A stretch of DNA of 64,000 nt from Maricaulis sp. GTDB taxonomy: Bacteria > Pseudomonadota > Alphaproteobacteria > Caulobacterales > Maricaulaceae. The stretch spans positions 257,834 to 321,833 of the forward strand of contig JAEPND010000001.1 of NCBI GenBank assembly GCA_017643585.1. The letters run 5' to 3'. Numbering within the stretch: the first letter of the stretch is position 1; each line of letters opens with the position of its first letter. The notes under the pieces were generated by a model, which saw nothing but the letters and a program-made list of their open reading frames with translations, was not told the origin of the DNA and ran no database searches. Both the position numbers and the translations under genes were made by a program. Positions 38,405-47,758 of this stretch are shown here, one piece after another.

Positions 38405-39295
38405 TTATCGCGAAATGGCGTCATTATAGAGCGTTTCGACCATCCGCTCGGTGGTGATGAAACGCCAATTCCATTCATCGTGGTAATCCGCCAGCGGCTC
38501 GGCCGCCCGGACGGCATCCAGATCTGCGCCACCCTCGACAAGGGAGCGCACCCGGAAAGAGGTCTCCCGCAGCATGTCGATAGACCGCATTAGATCTGCG
38601 CGGGTCGACATCGGACCGTGTCCGGGAATGATCTGGGTATCGTCAGACACCATGTCGTGGGCCGCCTGCATCGCGGCGATATAGCCATCGACCGTTCCAC
38701 CACCGCTCAGATCGATGAAGGGGAACATGCCCGAGAAGAAGATATCGCCCATGTGCAGGATATCGGCCTCGCGGAAATAGACGATGGCATCGCCATCCGT
38801 GTGGGCGTCCGGCAGGTGCGTGACCTCGACCGTTTGTCCATTCATGTGGAAGCTGAGATCATCGCCAAAGGTCAGGATCGGCAAGGTCGCCGGACGCGCC
38901 CAAACCGGCGAGGTCGCCTCCAGGCGGGAGCGGATATTGTGGTGCGCAGCGATCACCGAACCCTGTTCCGCAAAATGGGCATTACCGCCGAGATGGTCAC
39001 CGTGATAGTGCGTATTGACGATGAAACGCGGCGCCTCCACACCTGCGATTTCAACGACTGCACCCTCAATCAGCTCTCCGGTATTTGGCAGTTGATCGTC
39101 GATCAGAACCGCCCCGTCCGGACCGACCAGCAGACCCAGATTGCCGGCTATCCCGGTCGACAGCATGTAGATACCGTCTCCCAATTCAGTTGTTTCGACC
39201 GTGATCTCATTGTCCTGCGCGTAGACATCCGTACCGCCGACACTTGCTGCTGCAAACGCGGCGGCGACGCCTGTAATCGCCAAACGAAAACCCAT
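38405..39295 (-). CDS. Exported MBL-fold metallohydrolase
   Basis: The 296-residue product has a leader (ITGVAAAFAAASVGGTDVYA) and the metallo-beta-lactamase motif THYHGDHLGG, with LPDAHTDGDAIVYF and IIPGHGP supplying further zinc ligands. The HxHxDH form is typical of SoxH/glyoxalase-like exported hydrolases. A good site (GGAGGGGA) precedes the ATG. Substrate unknown. Confidence 0.9.
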   Translation of the reverse strand: MGFRLAITGVAAAFAAASVGGTDVYAQDNEITVETTELGDGIYMLSTGIAGNLGLLVGPDGAVLIDDQLPNTGELIEGAVVEIAGVEAPRFIVNTHYHGDHLGGNAHFAEQGSVIAAHHNIRSRLEATSPVWARPATLPILTFGDDLSFHMNGQTVEVTHLPDAHTDGDAIVYFREADILHMGDIFFSGMFPFIDLSGGGTVDGYIAAMQAAHDMVSDDTQIIPGHGPMSTRADLMRSIDMLRETSFRVRSLVEGGADLDAVRAAEPLADYHDEWNWRFITTERMVETLYNDAISR

Positions 39296-39306
39296 GTTCC
39301 CCTCCG

Positions 39307-39540
39307 TTAGTCTGCCGCTCCATCGTCGGCATCCACATCGGATATAGGGTCATCATCGGAATTTGCACCATCACCATCGTGTGAAACTGCTTCCTGGCCC
39401 AGCGCGATCGCCCATACGACAGCCATGCCTGCACCCAGTGCAACGCCGATGGCAACATTGCCAAGAGCAGACCCAAGGGCAATTCCGGTACCCATACCCA
39501 GCGCGATACCCACGCCCCAATTCGGTTTGCGTTTTGCCAT
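39307..39540 (-). CDS. Small glycine-zipper membrane protein (77 aa)
   Basis: The ATG at 39540 has a near-perfect AGGAGG site, which fixes the start inside a longer frame. The protein reads MAKRKPNWGVGIALGMGTGI, with alternating glycines (GVGIALG, GTGIALG, GNVAIGVALGAG), one or two membrane helices and an acidic tail (SDDDPISDVDADDG). Glycine-zipper membrane proteins often oligomerise. Family unknown. Confidence 0.6.
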   Translation of the reverse strand: MAKRKPNWGVGIALGMGTGIALGSALGNVAIGVALGAGMAVVWAIALGQEAVSHDGDGANSDDDPISDVDADDGAAD

Positions 39541-39618
39541 TTCAATCCTCCTGTTCAGCGCGGAATTTACCGGGCGTTCACCCTGTTCGGGCAGAGGGAA
39601 TGGATCAGGGAGATTACC

Positions 39619-40179
39619 ATGTATCGTCTGTTCGTCAGCCTTGCCGTTTTGGCCCTCAGCGCGACCGCGCACGCCCAGACACGCGAACACGACACGCCAT
39701 CCGGCCAACCGGTGCCACGTTATGTCAGCCTGAAATTCGATGTCGCCAACGGGCGTTCCGGCCCGTCGCAGGCGCATCCGATTGCCTGGCGCTATCTGCG
39801 GGCCGGCCTGCCCATGGAAATCATTGCCGAGACCCAGGACTGGCGCCGTGTGCGTGACCCGGAAGGCGAGGTCACCTGGATGCACCGGACCATTCTGTCG
39901 GGCCGTCGCTCCGTCTTCACCCTTGAAGAGACCGAGCTGCGCGCCCGCGCCGAGGAAGACGCGCCGCTGGAAGCGATCGCGGAAGCCGGCGTCGTGCTGT
40001 CCCTCGAACGCTGCCGCTCGGGCTGGTGCCGCGTCGAGGGACAGGGTTATCGGGGCTGGGCCGATGCCAGCCATCTCTGGGGCGTCTATGGGGAGGAGCG
40101 TGGCGACACAAATGCTGCAGATGCTCACGGTATCCCCAACTTGAGCGCTACTCTCACGCGTGATACCGCTCTGCGCTAA
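39619..40179 (+). CDS. Exported SH3-domain protein
   Basis: The 186-residue product has a signal peptide (LFVSLAVLALSATAHAQ) and two bacterial SH3-like repeats: YVSLKFDVANGRSGPSQAHP with WRYLRAGLPMEIIAETQDWR and MHRTILSGRR, then a second set ending GYRGWADASHLWGVYG. Bacterial SH3 domains usually bind cell-wall peptides. It is just upstream of fabA, but the gap of about 85 bases does not prove one operon. Confidence 0.8.
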   Translation: MYRLFVSLAVLALSATAHAQTREHDTPSGQPVPRYVSLKFDVANGRSGPSQAHPIAWRYLRAGLPMEIIAETQDWRRVRDPEGEVTWMHRTILSGRRSVFTLEETELRARAEEDAPLEAIAEAGVVLSLERCRSGWCRVEGQGYRGWADASHLWGVYGEERGDTNAADAHGIPNLSATLTRDTALR

Positions 40180-40265
40180 GTCCCCGGTTCGTTCCGTGAC
40201 CGGGCCCCATTTCCCAGCCCGGTGAGCGCGCCTGCCGCTCCCTCGTGGCGCAACTGAATGGCTAC

Positions 40266-40784
40266 ATGACTGAACGCCAAAGCTCCTTCAGCTACGAAGA
40301 CCTGATCGCCTCCTCTGACGGCCGCATGTGGGGCGAGGGTCGCTCCAAGCTTCCGGCGCCGCCAATGCTGATGATGGACCGCATCACAACGATCAATGAT
40401 GACGGTGGCGAGCATGGCAAGGGCTATATCGAGGCGGAATTCGACATCAAGAAAGATCTCTGGTTCTTCGATTGCCACTTCAAGGGCGATCCGGTGATGC
40501 CGGGGTGTCTCGGCCTCGACGCCATGTGGCAGCTGACCGGCTTTTTCCTGTGCTGGGGCGGTAGCCCTGGCCTGGGTCGCGCCCTAGGTGTGGGGGAGGT
40601 CAAATTTACTGGCCAGATCACGCCGGAGACCAAGCTGGTAAAATATGTGATCCATTTCAAACGCGTCATCCGCCGCAAGCTGATCATGGCCATCTCCGAT
40701 GGTCATGTCGAAGCAGACGGAAAGATTATCTACACTGCCAAGGACATGCGCGTCGGTCTGTTCCAGCCCGGCGAAATGGCCTGA
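40266..40784 (+). CDS. fabA: 3-hydroxydecanoyl-ACP dehydratase/isomerase
   Basis: The ATG at 40266 ([20 protein letters not shown]) is chosen over 40245. The 172-residue product has the FabA signature with catalytic histidine ([21 protein letters not shown]71) and [17 protein letters not shown]. It dehydrates hydroxydecanoyl-ACP and isomerises trans-2 to cis-3, the branch point of unsaturated fatty acid synthesis. FabA, FabB and FabI follow as one operon with short gaps. Confidence 0.96.
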   Translation: MTERQSSFSYEDLIASSDGRMWGEGRSKLPAPPMLMMDRITTINDDGGEHGKGYIEAEFDIKKDLWFFDCHFKGDPVMPGCLGLDAMWQLTGFFLCWGGSPGLGRALGVGEVKFTGQITPETKLVKYVIHFKRVIRRKLIMAISDGHVEADGKIIYTAKDMRVGLFQPGEMA

Positions 40785-40799
40785 TCGAGGAGTTGGACT

Positions 40800-42014
40800 A
40801 TGCGTCGTGTCGTAATCACGGGTCTGGGCGTTATCTCGCCCATTGGTAACAACGCTGCCGAAGTCACGCAGTCCCTCAAGGACGGCAAGAGCGGCATCGG
40901 TCGCATGGAGAGCTTCGCCGAACACGGCTTCAAGTGTCAGGTCGGTGGCAAGCCGTCGATCGATCCGGCCGAGCATGTCGACAAGCGGGTCTATCGTTTC
41001 ATGTCGGAAGGCGCAGGCTGGAACTACATGGCCATGGAACAGGCCATCGAGGATGCCGGCCTGCCAGAAGGCGATATCTCGCACGAGCGCACCGGCATTA
41101 TCATGGGCTCTGGCGGCCCGTCCGCCGGTACCATCGTCAGCGCCGCTGACGTGACCCGCGACAAAGGCCCGCGCCGGATCGGACCGTTTGCGGTTCCCAA
41201 GGCGATGAGCTCGACAGCGTCAGCAACCCTGGCCACGCCGTTCAAGATCCTGGGCGTGAACTATTCCATCACCTCTGCCTGCACCACCTCGCTACACTGT
41301 ATTGGCGCCGCTGCCGAGCAGATCCAGTGGGGCAAGCAGGACGTCATGTTCGCCGGCGGTTGCGAGGAGATCCACTGGGCCCTCTCCAACCTGTTTGACG
41401 CCATGGGCGCCATGTCCACGAAATACAATGACACGCCGACCGAAGCCTCGCGCGCCTTCGACAAGGACCGTGACGGTTTTGTCGGTGGTGCCGGCGCCGG
41501 TGTCGTTATTCTCGAGGAATATGAGCGCGCCAAGAAGCGTGGCGCACCGATCTATGCAGAGATCACCGGTTATGGCGCCACCTCCGACGGCTACGACATG
41601 GTCGCCCCGTCCGGTGAAGGCGCTGTGCGCTCGATGAAACTGGCGATGGAAACCGTCTCCGGCCCGATCGACTATCTCAACCCGCATGCCACGGCGACGC
41701 CTGTTGGCGACATCAAGGAGATGGAAGCGGTCAAGGAAGTCTTCGGCGACAATGCGCCGATGATCTCGGGCACCAAGTCGATGACGGGTCACTCGCTGGG
41801 CGCGGCCGGCGTTCACGAGGCGATCTACACGCTGTTGATGATGAAGAACGGCTTTGTCGCCCCGTCCATCAATGTCTTCGACATGGACCCGGACATTGCC
41901 GCGCTGAACCTGCCAATCGTCACCGAGGCCCGTGACGCGGACCTCAAGACGACGATGTCGAATTCCTTCGGTTTCGGCGGCACGAACGGCACGGTCGTCT
42001 TCCAGAAAGTCTAA
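40800..42014 (+). CDS. fabB: Beta-ketoacyl-ACP synthase I
   Basis: The 404-residue condensing enzyme has the nucleophile in [11 protein letters not shown] (C161), the histidines in [11 protein letters not shown] and [16 protein letters not shown], and the C-terminal [15 protein letters not shown]. It elongates the cis-3-decenoyl product of FabA. It follows fabA by 15 bases with its own site (GAGGAG). Confidence 0.96.
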   Translation: MRRVVITGLGVISPIGNNAAEVTQSLKDGKSGIGRMESFAEHGFKCQVGGKPSIDPAEHVDKRVYRFMSEGAGWNYMAMEQAIEDAGLPEGDISHERTGIIMGSGGPSAGTIVSAADVTRDKGPRRIGPFAVPKAMSSTASATLATPFKILGVNYSITSACTTSLHCIGAAAEQIQWGKQDVMFAGGCEEIHWALSNLFDAMGAMSTKYNDTPTEASRAFDKDRDGFVGGAGAGVVILEEYERAKKRGAPIYAEITGYGATSDGYDMVAPSGEGAVRSMKLAMETVSGPIDYLNPHATATPVGDIKEMEAVKEVFGDNAPMISGTKSMTGHSLGAAGVHEAIYTLLMMKNGFVAPSINVFDMDPDIAALNLPIVTEARDADLKTTMSNSFGFGGTNGTVVFQKV

Positions 42015-42044
42015 TCCTGCACGAATTTCAAAAAGGGGAATCCC

Positions 42045-42860
42045 ATGGCGGATACCGTTTTTCCATCTGGTGAATTGATGAAGGGCAAGCGCGGGCTTGT
42101 CATGGGCGTGGCGAACAAGAACTCGATCGCCTGGGGCATTGCCCAGCAACTTGCTGCACAGGGCGCCGAGCTGGCCTTCTCCTACCAGGATGAAGCCCTG
42201 GAGCGTCGCGTTCGCCCGTTGGTCGAAAGCCTGCCGGGGAATCCGACCATGGTTCAGGCCGACGTCACCGACGACGCCTCCATGGATGCCTGCTTCAACA
42301 CCATCAAGGAGCAGTGGGGCACGATGGACTTCCTCGTTCACGCCATCGCATTTGCGGGCAAGGACGAGCTCGTCGGCTCCTTCACCGAGAACACCTCTCG
42401 CGAAGGCTGGCGCCGCGCGATGGAAATCTCCGCCTTCTCCTTCGTCGACGCCGGCAAGCGGGCCTCGCACCTGATGCCGAATGGCGGCTCCATGGTCACC
42501 CTGACCTATCTCGGCGCTGAGCGTGTTGTTCCGTCCTACAACGTGATGGGTGTTGCCAAGGCGGCGCTGGAAGCGTCCACGCGCTACATGGCCCGCGACC
42601 TCGGCCCGAGCGGCATCCGCGTCAACGCGCTGTCGGCTGGCCCGATGCGCACCCTGGCCATGGCCGGCATCTCCGGCGGCAAGTCGCTGATGAAGACCGG
42701 TCGTGAGTGGTCTATGATGAAGGAAGACACCAAGATGGAAGGTGTCGCCGGCGCCGCGCTCTACCTGCTGTCCGATCTCGGTCATTCCTGCACCGGCGAA
42801 ACCCTGCACGTCGATGCCGGCTTCCACGCCGTGGCCGTACCGAGTACAGACGAAGACTAG
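42045..42860 (+). CDS. fabI: Enoyl-ACP reductase (NADH), FabI type
   Basis: The 271-residue SDR enzyme has KRGLVMGVANKNSIAWGIAQ (nucleotide site with the FabI-specific SIAWG), VPSYNVMGVAKAAL with Y165 and K172 (Y-x6-K) and a second Tyr in LTYLGAE. SAGPMRTLA follows. It catalyses the last reduction of fatty acid elongation and is the triclosan target class. A bidirectional terminator ends the operon. Confidence 0.96.
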   Translation: MADTVFPSGELMKGKRGLVMGVANKNSIAWGIAQQLAAQGAELAFSYQDEALERRVRPLVESLPGNPTMVQADVTDDASMDACFNTIKEQWGTMDFLVHAIAFAGKDELVGSFTENTSREGWRRAMEISAFSFVDAGKRASHLMPNGGSMVTLTYLGAERVVPSYNVMGVAKAALEASTRYMARDLGPSGIRVNALSAGPMRTLAMAGISGGKSLMKTGREWSMMKEDTKMEGVAGAALYLLSDLGHSCTGETLHVDAGFHAVAVPSTDED

Positions 42861-42881
42861 GTCTCGACTTCAGCTCAAAAG

Positions 42882-42913
42882 AAAACCCGCCGGATTGCTC
42901 CGGCGGGTTTTTT
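42882..42913. terminator. Bidirectional terminator between fabI and S9 peptidase
   Basis: CCCGCCGG, a 6-base loop and CCGGCGGG form a perfect stem; a T-run follows on the plus strand and an A-run precedes it, giving Ts on the minus strand. It can end both the fabI operon and the convergent peptidase gene. Confidence 0.85.
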
Positions 42914-42934
42914 CGTTTTCGAACTGGGGCAGTC

Positions 42935-45367
42935 CTATTCGGCCTCGTCCTCACCCATCGGGTTTTCTTCCGGCTTCACCCAGCGGTCGAGCCAGTCGAT
43001 GCTTTCTGCCAGCACGTGCAGCACGCTCTCGCGAGAGCGATAGCCGTGGCTTTCATAGGGCAGCATGACCAGGCGGGCCGTTCCGGCATTACCCTTCACA
43101 GCCGCGAACATGCGTTCGGACTGCATCGGGAAAGTGCCGGAATTATTGTCCATCTGGCCGTGGATCATCAGCATCGGCTCGTTGATATCGTCCGCATGCA
43201 TGAAGGGGCTGAGCTCGAAATAGGTTTCCGGCGCCGCCCAGAAAGTCCGGCGCTCGGCCTGGAAGCCGAACGGTGTCAGGGTGCGGTTATAGGCGCCGGA
43301 ACGCGCGATACCGGCGCGGAAGATATCCGATGCAGCCAGCAGGTGCGCGGTCATGAAGGCGCCATAGGAGTGACCGGCAATGGCCAGGCGCTCGCCATCA
43401 CCAAAGCCCATATCGACCGTCATATCACGCGCCGCCTCGGCCGAGAGGACCAGCTGGTGGATGAAGCTGTCATTCACCGTTTCCGGGTCATCGCCGACGA
43501 TGGGCATGGTCGCATTTTCCAGCAGTGCGTAACCCTGTGTGACCATGAAACGCGGGCTGGTACCGGCCACACGCGTGAACTCGTACGGCGAACCGGAGAC
43601 CTGACCGGCCGTGGAGGCGTCATTGTATTCCAGCGGATACCCCCAGACGAGTACGGGAAGGGTGTCGCCCTCCTCGTAGTCCGCCGGCAGGTAGAGCGTG
43701 GCAGAGAGCGGAACGCCGTCCTCGCGCTCATAGGTGATCAACTGGCGGGAGATGTCGTTGAGCTGCGGGTGCGGATTTTCGAAATCGGTGATCTGTTCGA
43801 CTTCGCCATCGCGGTGCCAGCGCACATTCTCCGGCGTGACCGGATCTTCCCAGGACGTCAGGAAGGAGGACCCATCCGCCTCGATCGCACCGATGACTTC
43901 CTCATAATTCTCACCGGTATTACGCCACAGCTCCTCGAACTCGAACGTCTCGACACTCATCCGGCGCAGGAAGGGACGATCCCCCTCAGGCGTGGCGCCG
44001 TCACCGGCATAAAGGATATGCCCGTCATGCACGTCGACGACCGTGCGACCGAATTCATTGCGTGTGGTCAGTGGCGTACCCGGATTGGCGTACTGGTCCT
44101 GCAGGCTGCGCTCTTCGGCAAGGCGGGGCTCGGCACCGCCCTCGTCAAAATCGACCAGCCAGCGGCGAACGACACGGGTATCGCGATCATATTCAACGGC
44201 AAAGCCTGTCTCGCCCATATCGGTGAATTGGGTGCCGTAATACCGGTCCTCGGTCCGGAGAACCTCACGCGCCGCATCGGTGAACGGGGCATCGAGGGCC
44301 CAGACACTGTCACGCTGCTCGGCTTCAGTGCGCGGATCACCACCATCCAGGGCCTCGGCCCAGGTCAGCTGGGCCGGATGGCTGTCCTGCCATTCCACAC
44401 TGCGGCGACCTGTGATCACGCCTCCGATCGGGGTGTTGTCGGCAATCGGCTGTTCGGCGATCTGGGCCACCAGGCGACCGCGCGTGTCGATCACCGTCGT
44501 CCGATCAGCAAACCGCGACCACGGCACCTGAAAGGAGAAGGGCTGGGTCATCTCGCCGACCAGGATGTAATCGCCGTTCGGCGAGGGATCGGCCATGTAG
44601 TAGAGGCCCGGCTCCCCGACAAGACGCGGGCGCCCGCCATCCGCATCCACCAGCGCCAGCTGGGACGTGGCCAGCCACGCAAACAGATCGGCGTCCGGCT
44701 GGTCCTGCAGCAAGTCCTGATAGGTCCGCACCGGTGCCTCATAGCCCGAGGCTTCCTGGGTCACAGGCCCGACAGGGACCCGGGGGCGCTCCGGCATCGC
44801 AGCGCGATCCGGGTCGACCATGTTGACCAGCAGGCGTTCGCCATCCGGCATCCAGCGGAAGGGGGTGAAGACGGCATTGAGACCTTCATCGACAATCTCG
44901 CGCGCGCGGCCGCGGCGGACATCGAGCACCCAGAGTGAGATCTGGTCATTGCGGGTGATCGCGAAAGCAACCTTCGACCCGTCAGGCGACCAGCTGATAT
45001 TGGAAATGCCGGCATCATCCGGCAGGCGCACATCGCGCACCTCCTGGCTGTCGAGATCCATGATGGACAAGCCGATCACCGAACGCGGACCATGGCGCCC
45101 ATTGGTCGCCGCATCCAGACGCATTCCGGCCAGACGCTCCATCGGACGCGCCATTTCCGAAACCGGCGGCAAAGCCTCGCGATGCATCAGCAAGATCGTG
45201 TCACGCGCCGGGGACAGCGAGGTGAACGGCGCCGGCGCCGCATCGACAATATCGACGATCTCCTGCGGCGGCAGACGGTACGGGTCCTGGGCAAACGCCT
45301 GACCCATCACCATAAATCCGGCGATCGGAGCCATGATGGCTCCGATCAGAAAACGTGTCTTGAACAT
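42935..45367 (-). CDS. Exported S9-family peptidase (glutamyl-endopeptidase-like)
   Basis: The 810-residue product has a signal peptide (IGAIMAPIAGFMVMGQAFA), a long propeller region and a C-terminal hydrolase with nucleophile AGHSYGAFMTAHL (S667), acid in HGQMDNNSGTFP and histidine in YESHGYRSRES. The YGAF spacing and the last block resemble the larger S9 subgroup of secreted glutamyl/acylamino peptidases. The start is after GGGGAGAG. It is more distant from the tandem pair at 33.8-38 kb. Confidence 0.88.
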   Translation of the reverse strand: MFKTRFLIGAIMAPIAGFMVMGQAFAQDPYRLPPQEIVDIVDAAPAPFTSLSPARDTILLMHREALPPVSEMARPMERLAGMRLDAATNGRHGPRSVIGLSIMDLDSQEVRDVRLPDDAGISNISWSPDGSKVAFAITRNDQISLWVLDVRRGRAREIVDEGLNAVFTPFRWMPDGERLLVNMVDPDRAAMPERPRVPVGPVTQEASGYEAPVRTYQDLLQDQPDADLFAWLATSQLALVDADGGRPRLVGEPGLYYMADPSPNGDYILVGEMTQPFSFQVPWSRFADRTTVIDTRGRLVAQIAEQPIADNTPIGGVITGRRSVEWQDSHPAQLTWAEALDGGDPRTEAEQRDSVWALDAPFTDAAREVLRTEDRYYGTQFTDMGETGFAVEYDRDTRVVRRWLVDFDEGGAEPRLAEERSLQDQYANPGTPLTTRNEFGRTVVDVHDGHILYAGDGATPEGDRPFLRRMSVETFEFEELWRNTGENYEEVIGAIEADGSSFLTSWEDPVTPENVRWHRDGEVEQITDFENPHPQLNDISRQLITYEREDGVPLSATLYLPADYEEGDTLPVLVWGYPLEYNDASTAGQVSGSPYEFTRVAGTSPRFMVTQGYALLENATMPIVGDDPETVNDSFIHQLVLSAEAARDMTVDMGFGDGERLAIAGHSYGAFMTAHLLAASDIFRAGIARSGAYNRTLTPFGFQAERRTFWAAPETYFELSPFMHADDINEPMLMIHGQMDNNSGTFPMQSERMFAAVKGNAGTARLVMLPYESHGYRSRESVLHVLAESIDWLDRWVKPEENPMGEDEAE

Positions 45368-45399
45368 GAAGCTCTCCCCAAATTGATTTGGGCTAGAGG

Positions 45400-46608
45400 C
45401 TAGTGGTTTTCAGCCAGAGGTCGAGAGCTGATGGATTGCATTTTGGTAAGTTTCAGCCCCATCACCGGACGCAGGAAGGGAATGCGGCGCACAATCTCGA
45501 AACCGATGGCACATCCGCCAGCGGTGACAGCCACCAGCAAAGCAAACTCCACCCACACATTCAGGCCCAGCCCTGACAGGGCGTAACCGGCGACGACAGT
45601 GATGGTCTGGTGAAGGATGTAATAGGGAAAGACGGCCTCCGTCAGATAGCGGCGAACCGGGCCGTCACCCGTCAGGAAGATCCGCGCGAGACCGACCAGG
45701 CTGAGAATGATCGTCCAGGAGAAGACGATGCGACCCATGCGGGCCGTCCACAGCCAGACCGGGCTCTCCGCCGCCATTTCCCAGTTCTGATAGGACGCGA
45801 AGAGGAACACGCCCAGCACCACGGTAACGGAGCCCGCGATCGGCAGAATACGGTCGATGCCACGCCACAGGCCGTCATTCTTTGCCAGGACATAACCCAA
45901 AAGGATCATGGTCAGCGACTGGGCATGATTGGCCCAGTCATTGACGAGGTCATGGGTAGTCGGAAAATCCGGTACAAGAGTGAAACGAATGATCAGGAGC
46001 GGGACCAGCGGCAGCAGGATCAACAGCATCGCGGCGAGGCCACTTCGCGCTGTCATCTGACCCAAGGCGGCCATGGCCGGACTGTCGGCAAGCCAGCGCA
46101 GAAGCGGAAAGAGCGGCGCGAGCAGCAGGGAATAGACAAACAGATAGACCACATACCAAAGATGGTTCCAGGTCGGTGTATGGACCGACCAGGGTCCATC
46201 CCACTCAAAGGCATAGCCCCGATAAAAATCGACCAGGCCAGGGGCGATCTCGCCAGCCGAACGCAGCTCGACATAGGTTTGCGGCGCGACGACGACATAC
46301 ATGCCGAACAGAATCACCGGGAAAAGACGCCAGCTCCGGTCAGCTGCGAAACGGGCACTGCCCAGCTTGTCCGACAGGAAACGGATCGCGACCCCGGAGA
46401 CCAGGAACAGCAAGGGCAGGCGCCATGGGCTGGAGAGCCACATCAACGGTTCCATTGCGTCATTGGCGCCAAGGCTCTTGGCGTGCCAGCCCTCCGTGTT
46501 GAAGAACATGCCGATGTGGTAAAAAATCAGCAATCCGAACGCGATGATCCTCAGCCAGTCGAGATCATACCGCCGCGTGAATTGAGCATTGGGATTGGCG
46601 CCGGACAT
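45400..46608 (-). CDS. Acyltransferase family 3 (OpgC/OafA type) membrane protein
   Basis: The 402-residue protein starts with RRYDLDWLRIIAFGLLIFYH, the family N-terminus with its conserved D-W-R and membrane-facing histidine. Around ten hydrophobic helices follow (for example WRLPLLFLVSGVAIRFLS and AVFPYYILHQTITVVAGYAL). Such enzymes acylate surface glycans or lipids. It has an AGGAGG site. It is divergent from the LytTR regulator, which suggests shared control. Confidence 0.87.
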   Translation of the reverse strand: MSGANPNAQFTRRYDLDWLRIIAFGLLIFYHIGMFFNTEGWHAKSLGANDAMEPLMWLSSPWRLPLLFLVSGVAIRFLSDKLGSARFAADRSWRLFPVILFGMYVVVAPQTYVELRSAGEIAPGLVDFYRGYAFEWDGPWSVHTPTWNHLWYVVYLFVYSLLLAPLFPLLRWLADSPAMAALGQMTARSGLAAMLLILLPLVPLLIIRFTLVPDFPTTHDLVNDWANHAQSLTMILLGYVLAKNDGLWRGIDRILPIAGSVTVVLGVFLFASYQNWEMAAESPVWLWTARMGRIVFSWTIILSLVGLARIFLTGDGPVRRYLTEAVFPYYILHQTITVVAGYALSGLGLNVWVEFALLVAVTAGGCAIGFEIVRRIPFLRPVMGLKLTKMQSISSRPLAENH

Positions 46609-46792
46609 TGTTTCCTCCTGGTCAGCACTCTACCCGTTCCTGATCGGCTTTCTTGTCACCATCTTACAGCGGCAAGGGTCGAGAAGTGGCTCGCAGGGGC
46701 CAATGGCAGCCGGTTGGGGATAAATGGCGGCCTGCAGGGATAAGCGGCGGCGCCCCGCTTGCAACCGGCCATGGCTTGGGCATGATCACACC

Positions 46793-47647
46793 ATGGAGAA
46801 CCGCGAATACCAGCTGGAACAGGATGCAGAACGCCGATTGAGTCGGGTCGCCATCCTCGTCGTATTCTCGCTGACCCTGGTCATGATGTCCGTCAACGCG
46901 TCGTCCTTGTTGATGGAGGCGGCTCGCGATGGCCGCGAGATCAACCCGCTCTTCCCCTGGCTGAGCGAAGGCACGAGCGCCTTTTATATTCTCGTATTGT
47001 TTTTCGTCCTGCTGAAGGTGGAGCGGCGTTTCCCGATCGAACCGGGACACTGGCGCCAGAACCTCGCCATACACGCCGGTATTGCCATGGTCTGGTCCAT
47101 CGTCCACGTGCTGGCCATGGGCCTGACGCGTGACGCAATCTATCCGCTCCTGCTGGACTGGGACTATCGCTTCTTTTCCTATCCGGGCCCGGTCGAGGTT
47201 TTTCTCTACGAATTTCGCAAGGACCTGGTCACCTATACGCTCCAGCTGATGACCTTGACGGCGCTGCGAACCATTGAGTGGCATCGCATGGAGGCGGCAG
47301 CCGCGCGTCGGGATGCCCGGGAAAGCCAGCGCCTGACGCTGAAGTGTGGCGGTCGGGTCATGCATCTCGAAGCCGAAGGCTTCCGGCTGGCCAAGGCCGC
47401 CGGGAATTATGTCGAGGTCGAATTCCTCACCGGCACACACCTTGCGCGTATTACGCTGTCAGAGCTGCAGAAACAGCTGACCGAAGCCCGCATCGACGCT
47501 GTGCGCTGTCATCGTTCCTGGCTGGTCAACAAAGCGCTGGTGACAGAAATCCGGCCGACCGGTGAGGGGGATGTCAGCATCCACCTGGATAACGGCCAGA
47601 CGATACCCGGCAGCCGCCGATATCGCGGCCAGCTCGACCGCGCATAG
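46793..47647 (+). CDS. Membrane-bound LytTR-domain transcriptional regulator
   Basis: The ATG at 46793 is preferred over 46724. The 284-residue protein has about four hydrophobic helices in the first half (VAILVVFSLTLVMMSV, FYILVLFFVLL, IAMVWSIVHVLAMGL), then a linker and a C-terminal LytTR DNA-binding domain: VMHLEAEGFRLAKAAGNYVE, DAVRCHRSWLVNKALV and LDNGQTIPGSRRYRGQL. No receiver domain or kinase is present or adjacent, so it is a one-component membrane regulator. Its divergent neighbour is the acyltransferase. Confidence 0.88.
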   Translation: MENREYQLEQDAERRLSRVAILVVFSLTLVMMSVNASSLLMEAARDGREINPLFPWLSEGTSAFYILVLFFVLLKVERRFPIEPGHWRQNLAIHAGIAMVWSIVHVLAMGLTRDAIYPLLLDWDYRFFSYPGPVEVFLYEFRKDLVTYTLQLMTLTALRTIEWHRMEAAAARRDARESQRLTLKCGGRVMHLEAEGFRLAKAAGNYVEVEFLTGTHLARITLSELQKQLTEARIDAVRCHRSWLVNKALVTEIRPTGEGDVSIHLDNGQTIPGSRRYRGQLDRA

Positions 47648-47706
47648 TTTAATTCCACCTCCTTGTTGCGTGGCAAATCCAGAACTGTGATATGCTACTA
47701 TTGAAG

Positions 47707-47741
47707 CCGGGCAGTACGGAGGGGGTCCGTCCTTGGCCCGG
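47707..47741 (+). promoter_or_regulatory. Nested hairpin in the leader of the porin gene
   Basis: An outer stem CCGGGC/GCCCGG (47707-47712, 47736-47741) encloses an inner stem ACGGA/TCCGT (47716-47720, 47726-47730). It ends 17 bases before the porin ATG, leaving the AGGA site just outside. It could affect translation or mRNA stability; function is inference. Confidence 0.35.
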
Positions 47742-47758
47742 TAAGGACAGGAATAGAC

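Noticed and set aside
42707-44938. 743-codon plus-strand frame opposite the S9 peptidase
   Set aside because: Overlaps fabI and the peptidase and reads through the fabI terminator; shadow only.
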